From Thermohalobaculum sp039805905 (GTDB lineage Bacteria; Pseudomonadota; Alphaproteobacteria; Rhodobacterales; Rhodobacteraceae): 64,000 bases of DNA. Every line of letters starts with the position of its first letter. Position 1 is the first letter of the stretch. A program made the position numbers and the translations under genes. This document shows, piece by piece, positions 25,409 through 34,206 of this stretch. The notes beneath the pieces were generated by a model. The model ran no database searches. It was not told where the DNA came from and saw nothing but the letters and a program-made list of their open reading frames with translations. Location: the NCBI GenBank assembly GCA_039805905.1, contig JBDIVM010000002.1:744001-808000 (forward strand), read 5' to 3'.

Positions 25409-26437
25409 ATGCCTGATGCCACCGATCACCCGGCTGCCCCGCAGCTCATCGACCCGTTCGCCCGCGCGATCACCTATCTGCGCGTCTCGGTCACGGATCG
25501 CTGCGACTTCCGCTGCGTCTACTGCATGGCCGAGCACATGGAGTTCCTGCCGAAGCGCGACTTGCTGACGCTCGAGGAACTCGACCGGCTCTGCACCAGC
25601 TTCATCGAGCTCGGCGTCCGCAAGCTGCGCATCACCGGCGGCGAGCCGCTGGTGCGCAAGAACATCCTGTGGTTCTTCGACCGCATGGGGCGGCATCTCG
25701 GCTCGGGCGCGCTCGACGAGCTGACGCTGACCACCAACGGCTCGCAGCTCGCCCGCTTCGCGCCGCAGCTTGCCTCTGCCGGCGTGCGCCGGGTGAACGT
25801 GTCGCTCGACACCCTCGACGACGAGAAGTTCCGCATGATCACCCGCTGGGGCTGCCTCGCCCAGGTGCTCGACGGCATCGAGGCGGCGCAGAAGGCGGGG
25901 CTGAAGGTCAAGATCAACACAGTCGCGCTCAAGGGCACCAATGACGGCGAGATTCATCGCCTCGTCGAGTGGTGCGATCAGCGCGGCATGGACCTGACCT
26001 TCATCGAGGTCATGCCGATGGGCGAGATGGGCGAGGAGGACCGGCTCGATCAGTACTACCCGCTGAACCAGCTCCGCGAGGACCTCGCCGACCGCTGGAC
26101 GTTGAGCGAGACCGACTACCGCACCGGCGGCCCGGCGCGCTATTTCCGGGTCGAGGAGACCGGCCAGCGGATCGGGTTCATCACGCCCCTGACCCACAAT
26201 TTCTGCGAGAGCTGCAACCGCGTCCGCCTGACCTGCACCGGCCAGCTCTACATGTGCCTCGGCCAGGACGACGACGCCGACCTGCGCAAGGTGATGCGCT
26301 CGGGCGCCGGCGACGACGGCCTGAAGGCCGCGATCCGCGAGGCGATCACGCGCAAGCCCAAGGGCCACGACTTCGACTACTCGCGCCAGCAGGTGCATGG
26401 CCAGGTCGGACGGCACATGAGCGTGACCGGCGGCTGA
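25409..26437 (+). CDS. moaA: GTP 3',8-cyclase MoaA (radical SAM)
   Basis: 342 residues. The radical SAM cluster CDFRCVYC is in place (about residues 32-39), followed by ITGGEPLVRKN, TTNGSQLARFA and NVSLDTLDDEKF. The C-terminal second cluster is in FCESCNRVRLTCTGQLYMCLG. The C-terminus RHMSVTGG retains the double Gly needed for activity. It makes the first molybdopterin intermediate from GTP. It stands alone here, while the molybdate uptake genes lie 7 kb away. Confidence 0.96.
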   Translation: MPDATDHPAAPQLIDPFARAITYLRVSVTDRCDFRCVYCMAEHMEFLPKRDLLTLEELDRLCTSFIELGVRKLRITGGEPLVRKNILWFFDRMGRHLGSGALDELTLTTNGSQLARFAPQLASAGVRRVNVSLDTLDDEKFRMITRWGCLAQVLDGIEAAQKAGLKVKINTVALKGTNDGEIHRLVEWCDQRGMDLTFIEVMPMGEMGEEDRLDQYYPLNQLREDLADRWTLSETDYRTGGPARYFRVEETGQRIGFITPLTHNFCESCNRVRLTCTGQLYMCLGQDDDADLRKVMRSGAGDDGLKAAIREAITRKPKGHDFDYSRQQVHGQVGRHMSVTGG

Positions 26438-26484
26438 GCGCCGGATTAACGACCCTTTCACCATCCTGATCAAGAATTCCCGGG

Positions 26485-26505
26485 CAGCGCCGGTGGGCGC
26501 TGTTT
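26485..26505 (+). terminator. Short hairpin terminator after moaA
   Basis: CAGCGCC (26485-26491) pairs with GGCGCTG (26496-26502) around GGTG and is followed by TTT. It lies 48 bp after the moaA stop and just before the endolysin ribosome-binding site. Confidence 0.45.
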
Positions 26506-26519
26506 CCCGGGAGATCTCC

Positions 26520-27353
26520 ATGAACCTTCAGGCAGCCGTCGAGGCGGCGGCCCCCGGCGCGCCTGTGGCCGCGGCGGCGGCGCTGGCCCGTCTCGACCCC
26601 TCCGCGATGGCACTGGCGACGGCGCTGCGCGCCGCGCATCTGGTCGGACAGTGCGCCCATGAATCGCTCGGCTTTACCCGGAGCACCGAGGCGCTGCACT
26701 ATACCAGTCCGGAGCGGCTGATGGCGGTCTGGCCGCGCCGCTTCCCGGACCGGGGCTCTGCCCTGCCCTTCCTGCGCGACCCGGAACGGCTTGCGAACCA
26801 CGTCTATGGCGGCCGCATGGGCAATGACCGGCCCGGCGACGGCTACCGGTACCGCGGCCGGGGCTGGCTGCAGCTCACGGGCCGCGCCAACTACCGCCGC
26901 TTCGGCGCCCTGCTTGATCTGGGCCTCGAAACCGAGCCGGACCTCGCGTCGGAGCCGCTCACCGCCTGGCGAATCGCAGCGGCCTTTCTCGCCACGCGCC
27001 GGCGCCGCGGCCTCACCGCGCTCGAATGGGCTGATGCGGACAACGCCGAGATGGTGACCCGCATCGTCAATGGCGGGCTGAACGGCTTCGCCGACCGACG
27101 GCTGCGCACCGCGGCGGCGCTGGCTGCACTTCGCGCCACGCCGGCCACGCTCCGGCGCGGCGACGCGGGGCCCGAGGTGCTGCTGCTCCAGCGCGCCCTC
27201 GCCGCGCGAGGCTTCCCGCCGGGCGCGCTCGACGGCGACTTCGGTCCGAAGACCGAGGCGGCGCTCCGCGCCTTCCAGCGCCGGGTGCGGTTGACCCCAG
27301 ACGGGATCGCCAGCCAGGAAGTTCAGGCGGAAATACGGTTTCACGCTCCCTGA
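26520..27353 (+). CDS. GH19-type endolysin with C-terminal peptidoglycan-binding domain
   Basis: 277 residues. The N-terminal 190 residues are a chitinase-19-like lytic domain: HLVGQCAHESLGFTRSTEAL with the catalytic-type Glu residues, NHVYGGRMGN, and YRYRGRGWLQLTGRANY. The C-terminal part (RRGDAGPEVLLLQRALAARG to GDFGPKTEAALRAFQRR) is a PG_binding_1 repeat. There is no signal peptide, as in phage endolysins that need a holin. No phage genes surround it. RBS GGGAG upstream of ATG 26520. Confidence 0.85.
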   Translation: MNLQAAVEAAAPGAPVAAAAALARLDPSAMALATALRAAHLVGQCAHESLGFTRSTEALHYTSPERLMAVWPRRFPDRGSALPFLRDPERLANHVYGGRMGNDRPGDGYRYRGRGWLQLTGRANYRRFGALLDLGLETEPDLASEPLTAWRIAAAFLATRRRRGLTALEWADADNAEMVTRIVNGGLNGFADRRLRTAAALAALRATPATLRRGDAGPEVLLLQRALAARGFPPGALDGDFGPKTEAALRAFQRRVRLTPDGIASQEVQAEIRFHAP

Positions 27354-27441
27354 GCCGCGGAGGCGGGATCGTGCGGCACTTGCACGCGCAGCCACGGCTG
27401 CGGCAGGCTTGCCGGAGCCGCCAGCACGAGGAATCCGCTCC

Positions 27442-29184
27442 ATGCGCCTGACCACCACCCTCCTCGCGCTGCTGCTCGCAGCGGCGCCCGCGTTCGCCCA
27501 GACCCCGGCCGAGCCGGAGGCCGCGACCGGATTCGCCCCGAGGCCCCTCGCCACCGCCGGGCGCCACATGATCGCCGCTGCCCACCCTTCCGCCGCCGAG
27601 GCCGGGCTCGAGATGCTGCGGGCGGGCGGCTCGGCGGCGGACGCTGCCATCGCCGCGCTCCTCGTCCTCAACGTCGTCGAGCCGCAATCCAGCGGTATCG
27701 GCGGCGGCGCCTTCGCCCTGGTCCACTCCGCGGCCGGGATCACCGCCCTGGACGCCCGCGAGACCGCGCCCGCCGCCGCCACCCCGGACTTGTTCCTGGC
27801 CGAGAACGGCGAGCCCCTGCCATTCCTCGATGCGGTCGCCAGCGGCCGCTCCGTCGGCGTGCCGGGCGCGCTCCGGCTGATGGAGACGCTCCATGGCCGT
27901 CACGGCCGCGTGCCTTGGGCCGATCTCTTCGCCCCCGCGATCGTGCTGGCGCGCGACGGCTTCCCGGTCAGCCCGCGCCTCGCTGCCTCGATCGCCGAGT
28001 TCCGCGACCGCCTCGCCGTATCGGATGCCGCCGTCCTGTTCCTGCCGGGCGGCACGCCGCTGGCCGAAGGCGCGATCCTCAAGAACCCGGCCCTCGCCGA
28101 GACCTTCGAGGCCATCGCCCGCGACGGTGCCGGGGCCTTCTACACCGGCCCCCTGGCCGACGCGGTCGCTGCCGCCACCCGCACCCTGCCACGCCCCGGC
28201 ACATTGGCAGCCGCCGACCTAACCGCGTACGAGATCAAGGAGCGCCCTGCCGTCTGCATCGACTACCAGGTGCAATACCGGGTCTGCGGCATGGGTCCGC
28301 CATCCTCGGGAGCGACCGCGGTCGGCCAGATGCTGGGCATGCTTGACCGGTTCAATCTGGACCAGCTGACGCTGGACGATGCACGACTCTGGCATCTCTT
28401 CGCCGAAGCTTCGCGGCTGGCCTATGCCGACCGGGCACAATACCTGGCGGACCCGGATTTCGTGCCGGTACCGGTGAAGGGCCTGCTCGACCCCGCCTAT
28501 CTCGCAGCGCGCGCCGGTCTGATCGACGGAGCCCGGGCCTCGCCCGGCCCGGCCGAGCCCGGCAGCCCGCCCTGGCGCGAAGGGCGGCTGATGGCGCCAG
28601 ACCTCCAGCCCGGCCTGCCCGGCACCACCCATCTCTCGGTCGTTGACGGCGACGGGCTCGCCATCGCTCTCACCGCCAGCATCGAGACCGCCTTCGGCTC
28701 GGGCCGGATGGCCGGCGGCTTCCTGCTCAACAACCAGCTCACCGACTTCTCCTTCCTGCCGGTCTCACCCGAGGGCCGACCGGTGGCGAACGCCGCCGCA
28801 CCGGGCAAACGCCCCCGTTCGTCCATGGCGCCAACGATCGTCTACCGGATCGAGGCCCCGGCCCAGCCCTACATCCTGCTCGGATCGCCCGGCGGTTCGC
28901 GGATCCCCGAATACGTCGCCGGCGCGTTGATCGCGATGCTGGACTTCGGCGCCGATCCGGCCGCCGCCGCGGCGCTCGGCCATGTCTCGCAGCGAAACGG
29001 CGGCAAGCTTCTGCTCGAGGCCGGCGCGTTCCCGCCGGGCCTCGGCGGGGCGTTGGCGGCCATGGGCCACGCGATCGGGGAGACCGCGATGACCTCCGGC
29101 CTCCACATCCTGCGCATCATGCCGGACGGGACCGTCGAGGGCGGCGCCGATCCTCGCCGCGAGGGCTTGGTGCTTGGCGACTGA
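27442..29184 (+). CDS. ggt: Gamma-glutamyltransferase, exported
   Basis: 580 residues with a signal peptide (MRLTTTLLALLLAAAPAFAQ). The precursor is autocleaved at the Thr in PGTTHLSVVDGDG, giving the small subunit with its new N-terminal catalytic Thr. Upstream DAAIAALLVLNVVEPQSSGIGGG and downstream SSMAPTIVY and LGSPGGSRIP are typical of the family. It acts in the periplasm on glutathione and other gamma-glutamyl compounds. Convergent with the olsB-like gene. Confidence 0.92.
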   Translation: MRLTTTLLALLLAAAPAFAQTPAEPEAATGFAPRPLATAGRHMIAAAHPSAAEAGLEMLRAGGSAADAAIAALLVLNVVEPQSSGIGGGAFALVHSAAGITALDARETAPAAATPDLFLAENGEPLPFLDAVASGRSVGVPGALRLMETLHGRHGRVPWADLFAPAIVLARDGFPVSPRLAASIAEFRDRLAVSDAAVLFLPGGTPLAEGAILKNPALAETFEAIARDGAGAFYTGPLADAVAAATRTLPRPGTLAAADLTAYEIKERPAVCIDYQVQYRVCGMGPPSSGATAVGQMLGMLDRFNLDQLTLDDARLWHLFAEASRLAYADRAQYLADPDFVPVPVKGLLDPAYLAARAGLIDGARASPGPAEPGSPPWREGRLMAPDLQPGLPGTTHLSVVDGDGLAIALTASIETAFGSGRMAGGFLLNNQLTDFSFLPVSPEGRPVANAAAPGKRPRSSMAPTIVYRIEAPAQPYILLGSPGGSRIPEYVAGALIAMLDFGADPAAAAALGHVSQRNGGKLLLEAGAFPPGLGGALAAMGHAIGETAMTSGLHILRIMPDGTVEGGADPRREGLVLGD

Positions 29185-29230
29185 GGGCCGCAGCGCGTGG
29201 CCCACGCCCCGCAAGTCGCCCGGGTCCGCC

Positions 29231-30010
29231 TCAGGCCCGCGCCCGCCGCAGGAGTCCCGCCCGTCCCTCCGGCACCCGCTTCATCTCGACCCCTGTAAAG
29301 ACATGCAGTGTCTCGAGATCGGGATCGATCACGGCATGATCCGAGACCCAGCCGCCCATCGCCAGATAGGATCGCAGCAGCGGAGGCATGCGCCTCAGCG
29401 CCAGTTTCAGGTCCGGCCGCGCCAGCCGCAGCAGCCGGGCGAAGCAGAATACCCTTGGCGCCTTGACGCGGGGCAGCCAGCGCCGCGGCGCCAGGTGCTT
29501 CTCCTTCAGGAGCGCGAAGGCGTCCCGGTAGCCCTCGGCATCGACGCCATGGAACGATGAGCAGCCGAAGATCAGCTCCACCCGCTCGGCATCGACAAAG
29601 CGGCTCATGATGCTCCAGGCAAGCCGCGGGATCGCAGGGTCGCGATGAGCCGGATGGATGCAGAACCGCCCCATCTCGACCATCCGCCCGGGATAGCGCG
29701 CGAGCCTGCCGAGCCCGTAATACTGGGCCGAGTAGCTCCGCCCGATCTCGGCCCCGCTTTCCAGCGGCAGCATGCGGAAGCAGCAGACGAGCTGCCCGCT
29801 CCGGACCTCCTCGATCATCACGTGCCGGCAGACCGTGTCGAAGCGGTCGCTGTCGATCTCCGGGTCGCTGTCGATCTCCGGGCCACTGCCGGCCCGGCGC
29901 AGGCCGCGCCCGGCCACGAAGGCGAGATACCGGAGCCGCTGGCAGCGCAGCACGTCGGCCTCGCCCTCGGCGAACCGTGCCCGATACTTCCCGGTCGCGA
30001 ACAACACCAT
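29231..30010 (-). CDS. OlsB-like N-acyltransferase (GNAT/hemolysin family)
   Basis: 259 residues. RCQRLRYLAFV near the N-terminus, CRHVMIEE, VCCFRMLPLESG and VEMGRFCIHPAHRD form the pattern of L-ornithine N-acyl-ACP acyltransferases (OlsB), the first step to ornithine lipids. No OlsA acyltransferase lies next to it. A tandem 18-bp duplication inserts a second EIDSDP unit after about residue 44, in a linker before CRHV. The start ATG 30010 is well placed. Confidence 0.75.
   Translation of the reverse strand: MVLFATGKYRARFAEGEADVLRCQRLRYLAFVAGRGLRRAGSGPEIDSDPEIDSDRFDTVCRHVMIEEVRSGQLVCCFRMLPLESGAEIGRSYSAQYYGLGRLARYPGRMVEMGRFCIHPAHRDPAIPRLAWSIMSRFVDAERVELIFGCSSFHGVDAEGYRDAFALLKEKHLAPRRWLPRVKAPRVFCFARLLRLARPDLKLALRRMPPLLRSYLAMGGWVSDHAVIDPDLETLHVFTGVEMKRVPEGRAGLLRRARA
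29845..29880. repeat. Perfect 18-bp tandem duplication inside the olsB-like gene
   Basis: Two identical 18-bp copies at 29845-29862 and 29863-29880 (unit GGTCGCTGTCGATCTCCG on the plus strand) encode a doubled six-residue unit in the protein. It keeps the frame. The identity of the copies suggests a recent slippage event. Confidence 0.9.
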
Positions 30011-30154
30011 TCTCGCACCTCCGTGAGAGCCGCCCTCTCGGCGGTGTAGCCGTTCGCGCTATATTGGAGCAGAACATGGTTACACGAGTGTGACTGCGGC
30101 CAGGCACGTGCGGCCCGCCCAGCGGCAACCGTGCAAGAACAGGGAGGAAGCCAG

Positions 30155-30598
30155 ATGTCGGGGAAGGTGACGCGCAGCGATGCCGAGTGGCGGGCGATGC
30201 TCTCGCCGGAGGCCTACAGGATTACCCGCCGGCACGGCACCGAGCGGCCGTTCACGCGGGACAGCTTCCCCAAGGATCCGGGCCGGTTCCGCTGCGTCTG
30301 CTGCGGTGCCGATCTTTTCGACCAGGCGCACAAGTTCAATTCCGGCACTGGCTGGCCGAGCTTCTGGCAGCCTGTTAGCGAGGGCGCCGTCGCAACCGAC
30401 CGCGACTGGAGCCTCTTGATGGTCCGCACCGAGGTACACTGCGCCCGCTGCGATGCCCACCTCGGCCATGTGTTCGAGGATGGGCCCGAGCCCACCGGCC
30501 TGCGCTACTGCATCAACGGCGTTGCGCTCGAATTCAGGCCGGCCGGAACTTCGGCAGGCAAGACATCCGACCCGGAAGCTGCGCCAGTGGGCGATTAG
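30155..30598 (+). CDS. msrB: Peptide-methionine (R)-S-oxide reductase
   Basis: 147 residues. The SelR-domain zinc Cys pairs are CVCCGADLF and CARCDAHLGHVF, the substrate site is SGTGWPSFW and the catalytic Cys is in RYCINGVALEF. It reduces methionine-R-sulfoxide with thioredoxin. ATG 30155 has AGGGAGGAAG upstream. It stands alone, divergent from olsB and convergent with the methyltransferase gene. Confidence 0.95.
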   Translation: MSGKVTRSDAEWRAMLSPEAYRITRRHGTERPFTRDSFPKDPGRFRCVCCGADLFDQAHKFNSGTGWPSFWQPVSEGAVATDRDWSLLMVRTEVHCARCDAHLGHVFEDGPEPTGLRYCINGVALEFRPAGTSAGKTSDPEAAPVGD

Positions 30599-30649
30599 CC
30601 CGCCAGCGGGAGACGGGTTACGGCGACTGCCCTGCAGTGGTCCTAGCGC

Positions 30650-31483
30650 TCAGGCAGTTGCCCGGATCAGCCAGATCACGCCACCGAGCCGAATCCAGCC
30701 GTCGCCGAGATGGGGCTCAAGCGCCCTGACCAACCGTTCCTCCACCTGCGTCCGGACTGCAGGTGGCTGATCCTGCAGGCGCCTGGCCAGAGGACCGATC
30801 CGCAGCAGCATCTTGGCGGCGCGCTCTGCCGGCGGCGCATCTCCGGAGAGACCGACCTCCATGGTCACGGCCACCTCGCTCCAGCTGGCGGCGGTAAAGC
30901 CCGCCCTCCCGAGGATCGGCGCAAAATACTCAGGTTCGGCCCAGCCGAAGGGGCCCGGAGTTCCCGGAGGCGTCGTCGCCTGCGGTCCCAGGACCTCGGC
31001 GCCTGCCGCCGCAGGCACCGTCGCCCAGGAGTTGAGCTCCATCGCCCGCCACACCGCCATCACGACCCTTGCACCCGGCTTGAGCGCCCGACGCAGATTG
31101 GCATAGGCCGCCGGGGGATCCGCAAAAAACATGCCGCCGAACCGCGAGAACAGCGCGTCATACGTGGCCGGGGCGAAGGGCCACGTCTGCGCGTCCCCGA
31201 CGACGAGCTCGGCCCGCTCGCAGCCCGGCCGCACGCGTGCCGCCGCCACCTGGTCGGCGGAAATGTCGACTCCGGTGACCCTGCCCCCCGTGCCGACCGC
31301 GGCGCAAAGCGCGGCGGTCGTCGCCCCGGCACCGCAGCCGAGATCCAGGATGCGCTCCCCCTGCCTCGCCGCCAGCGCGGCGAGCGCAACCGCTCCGGCC
31401 GGAGCGAGCTGGCGATCGAGCGCCTCGGCATTCTCGGCCCAGATCCGGCCAAGTGACCCGGACCACATCTGCGCTTCCGCCAT
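30650..31483 (-). CDS. SAM-dependent methyltransferase
   Basis: 277 residues. Class I methyltransferase with motif I ILDLGCGAGATTAALCAAVG (about residues 44-63), VTGVDISADQVAAARVR, the acidic VVGDAQTWPF and LKPGARVVMAVWR. It resembles UbiE/COQ5-like small-molecule methyltransferases. The substrate cannot be read from the sequence. Start 31483 (MAEAQMWSG) gives the shortest family-like protein. It is divergent from the HAD nucleotidase gene, 71 bp between starts. Confidence 0.82.
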   Translation of the reverse strand: MAEAQMWSGSLGRIWAENAEALDRQLAPAGAVALAALAARQGERILDLGCGAGATTAALCAAVGTGGRVTGVDISADQVAAARVRPGCERAELVVGDAQTWPFAPATYDALFSRFGGMFFADPPAAYANLRRALKPGARVVMAVWRAMELNSWATVPAAAGAEVLGPQATTPPGTPGPFGWAEPEYFAPILGRAGFTAASWSEVAVTMEVGLSGDAPPAERAAKMLLRIGPLARRLQDQPPAVRTQVEERLVRALEPHLGDGWIRLGGVIWLIRATA

Positions 31484-31554
31484 ATCCGCTTCCCTCCCGA
31501 CCCCGGAATCCGCTACATCCGGCAGCGCGTACCACCAGCCGGGCTGCCCCGCCG

Positions 31555-32205
31555 ATGTTCGATCGCGTCGATACCTGGATCTTCGACCTCGACAACACGC
31601 TCTATCATCCATCTGCGCGTCTTTTCGACCAGATCAATGCCCGGATGACGGCGTTCATCATGCGCGAGCTCCGAGTCTCCAGGGCCCGCGCGGACCGGTT
31701 GCGCCACGTTTACTGGGAGCGCCACGGCACCACTCTCGGCGGCCTGATGGCCGAACACGCGGTCGATGCGGTCCGGTTCCTCGATGAGGTCCACGCCATC
31801 GACCTGTCGGCCCTGACCCCGGACCGATCTCTCGCAGCGGCAATCGGCCGCCTGCCTGGCCGCAAGCTTGTCCACACCAACGGATCGCGCGCCCATGCCG
31901 CGCGGGTGCTGACGGCGCGCGGGCTCGCTGGCGCCTTCGATGCCGTCTATGCAATCGAGGACAAGGATCTGGTGCCCAAGCCCGCGCCGGCCGCCTTCGA
32001 CCGGGTCGTCGCACTCGCCGCGATCGACCCCTGCCGGGCCGCGATGATCGAGGACGATGTCCGCAACCTCCAGGCGCCGAAGGCGCTCGGCATGACGACG
32101 GTCTGGCTCTGCCACGAGACCGGCGCCCACGCCCCGGCCTGGGTCGACCGCCGGATCACCCGGCTCATGGCCTTCCTCGATGAGATCCTCGGGAACGCCG
32201 CCTGA
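31555..32205 (+). CDS. HAD-superfamily pyrimidine 5'-nucleotidase-like phosphatase
   Basis: 216 residues. Motif I WIFDLDNTLYHPSARLFDQI is the Asp-containing signature of the SDT1-type pyrimidine 5'-nucleotidases. A cap helix region follows with RHVYWERHGTTLGGL, motif II is LVHTNGSRAHA, motif III is DLVPKPAPAAF and motif IV is AAMIEDDVRNLQAPKALG. The natural substrate is likely a nucleoside monophosphate or a small phosphate ester. ATG 31555 is at the motif boundary. Confidence 0.85.
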   Translation: MFDRVDTWIFDLDNTLYHPSARLFDQINARMTAFIMRELRVSRARADRLRHVYWERHGTTLGGLMAEHAVDAVRFLDEVHAIDLSALTPDRSLAAAIGRLPGRKLVHTNGSRAHAARVLTARGLAGAFDAVYAIEDKDLVPKPAPAAFDRVVALAAIDPCRAAMIEDDVRNLQAPKALGMTTVWLCHETGAHAPAWVDRRITRLMAFLDEILGNAA

Positions 32206-32249
32206 GCCGGTCGTGGCGCCTGGACAGCCGAGGAGGCCGAATGATCCGC

Positions 32250-32267
32250 ACGCCCCCCGGGGGGCGT
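32250..32267. terminator. Perfect GC palindrome between convergent genes
   Basis: ACGCCCCCCGGGGGGCGT is a perfect 18-bp palindrome located between the stops of the HAD phosphatase and the UPF0173 gene. It can fold on either strand and may act as a bidirectional terminator, but neither side has a T-tract. Confidence 0.4.
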
Positions 32268-32980
32268 CAATCCAGCGCAACCGTCCCCATGACCTCGGGC
32301 GCCTCGACCCTTACCGGTGCGACCAGCCGCGCAAACTCCTCGGCCGACTGCGCCAGGAGCGGGAAGGTGCGGTAGTGGCTCGGGATCACCGCTTTCAAGG
32401 CAAAGAACTTCTTTGCCGCGAAGGCGGCCCGCCTCGCGTCCATGGTGAAGTGCCCCCCGATCGGCATGATCGCGTAGTCGGGCGCGTGCAGCTCGGCGAA
32501 GACGCCCATGTCCGCCATCACGTCGGTGTCGCCGGCAACGTAGAGCGTCCTTCCGCCGGAGGCGATCATGTAGCCTGATTCGGTGCCTGCATAGGTTGGC
32601 ACGCCCCCCGCACCGGTAACCGAGGAGGAATGCACCGCATTGACCATGGTGACGGCCACCTCGCCGAGTGCGACGGTGCCGCCCTTGTTCATGCCGATGC
32701 CGCCTTCGAGCCCATGTTGGGCGCTGGCCCAGGTCACCCAGTCATAGATGCCGACCACGGGTGCCCCGGTCTCCTTCGAGATCTCCGGTGCGTCCCCTGC
32801 ATGGTCTCCATGACCATGGGTAACCAGGATGTGCGTCGCCCCCCGGATGGCGGCAGCGCGATGCTTCCCGTCGAAGCGCGGGTTCCCCGTCAGCCAGGGG
32901 TCGAGCAGCAACACCTGGTTGCCGACCTCGATCCGGAACGAGGCGTGGCCCAACCAGGTGATCTTCCAGCCGCCGGCCAT
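32267..32980 (-). CDS. UPF0173-type metallo-beta-lactamase-fold hydrolase
   Basis: 237 residues starting MAGGWKITWLGHASFRIEVG, the typical opening of UPF0173 proteins. Metal ligands include THGHGDHAGD (HxHxDH), a His in AVHSSSV and Asp/His in YVAGDTDVMADM and GGHFTMD. The family hydrolyses unknown substrates. It is convergent with the HAD phosphatase gene, with the GC palindrome between them. Confidence 0.85.
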   Translation of the reverse strand: MAGGWKITWLGHASFRIEVGNQVLLLDPWLTGNPRFDGKHRAAAIRGATHILVTHGHGDHAGDAPEISKETGAPVVGIYDWVTWASAQHGLEGGIGMNKGGTVALGEVAVTMVNAVHSSSVTGAGGVPTYAGTESGYMIASGGRTLYVAGDTDVMADMGVFAELHAPDYAIMPIGGHFTMDARRAAFAAKKFFALKAVIPSHYRTFPLLAQSAEEFARLVAPVRVEAPEVMGTVALD

Positions 32981-33096
32981 GTCGTCCTCCCGTTACAATG
33001 CGCCTCGGTGACAAGGATGCGCAGATTTGCCGGTCGAGCAAGGGATCTGACGCCGGCGCCATAGGTGCTGCCAGATCAGACGAGCCCGATGCGCGC

Positions 33097-34206
33097 TCAA
33101 TCCATGTCCGGCGCCATCAGGTGAATTCCCTCCGCGAGGATCGAGATGACGGCAGCTGCACCCGGTTCGATCTCGTTCCGGCGTGCGACATGCAGCGGCA
33201 CCGAGAAATGGATCGGCAGATCGGGGGCGTTGGCGGGGCGAAGGGCGATATGCGCCGCCTCACCGATCACCACCACCGCGTCGACGATCCCCGGAACGGG
33301 ATTCTCGCGTTCGCCGCGGGAAGGGCGATTTCGGCGATGCAGCAGTACGAAGCCGTCGGGGACGACCCACCTGATCCTGCTCCCGCGAGCGATGTCCGGG
33401 CGCGGCGCGGCCTCGATCCCGAGTCCCGCCCAGTCGAGCATCGTCCGCCCGCTCGGGCCGGCATGTCCGGTCACCACGCCGTCGAAGACGTTGCGCAGGC
33501 CGATCAGCCGGGCAACGTCCGCCGACGCGGGCCGCGTCGTGACTTCGCGCGGTGTTCCCGTCTGAAGCGTCCGGCCATGGTGCAGCACGGTCATCCGGTC
33601 CGCCAGCATCACCGCCTCGTCGAGATCGTGCGTCACCAACACGACCGGCATCCCGAGATTCTTGCGGAGATCGGCGATCTCCCGGTAAAGCCGCTGGCGC
33701 GTCGCCTTGTCCACGGCGGAAAACGGCTCGTCCAGCAGCAGGACTGCAGGCTCGCGCGCCAGCGCACGAGCGAGCGCGACGCGCTGTTGCTGGCCGCCGG
33801 AAAGCGCGGCCGGGCGGCGCTCTTCCAGGCCAGCAAGATGCACCATATCGAGGATGGCGCGAGCTCGGCTTTCGCGCCGCCGCGAATCGACATGCGCCAT
33901 CGCCGCCATGACGTTGCCGAGCGCGGTCATATGGGGAAACAGGGCGTATCCCTGGAAGACCATGCCGACCCTGCGCCGATGGGGCGGCAGGCGCACTCTG
34001 TCCGAGAACCAGACTGCGCCATTGACCGTGATCCTGCCGCGTTCCGGCGCATAGGTGCCGGCGATCGACCGCAGAATGGTCGACTTGCCGCTGCCCGAGG
34101 GGCCGACAAGCGCCAGCACCTCACCCGGGGCACAGTCGAATTCGGCGGCGAGCGGGATGGTCGCATCCTGCCGGAGCACCACCCGAAGGCCCTCGGTGTC
34201 TCTCAT
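33097..34206 (-). CDS. modC: Molybdate ABC transporter ATP-binding protein
   Basis: 369 residues. ATPase domain with Walker A LVGPSGSGKSTIL, signature ALSGGQQQRVALARALA, Walker B VLLLDEPFSAVD and VTHDLDEA switch. The C-terminal 110 residues (from about GMVTG-like to ILAEGIHLMAPD) form the Mop/TOBE-type molybdate-binding region. The start overlaps the modB stop (ATGA) in the modA-modB-modC operon downstream of modE. Confidence 0.9.
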   Translation of the reverse strand: MRDTEGLRVVLRQDATIPLAAEFDCAPGEVLALVGPSGSGKSTILRSIAGTYAPERGRITVNGAVWFSDRVRLPPHRRRVGMVFQGYALFPHMTALGNVMAAMAHVDSRRRESRARAILDMVHLAGLEERRPAALSGGQQQRVALARALAREPAVLLLDEPFSAVDKATRQRLYREIADLRKNLGMPVVLVTHDLDEAVMLADRMTVLHHGRTLQTGTPREVTTRPASADVARLIGLRNVFDGVVTGHAGPSGRTMLDWAGLGIEAAPRPDIARGSRIRWVVPDGFVLLHRRNRPSRGERENPVPGIVDAVVVIGEAAHIALRPANAPDLPIHFSVPLHVARRNEIEPGAAAVISILAEGIHLMAPDMD

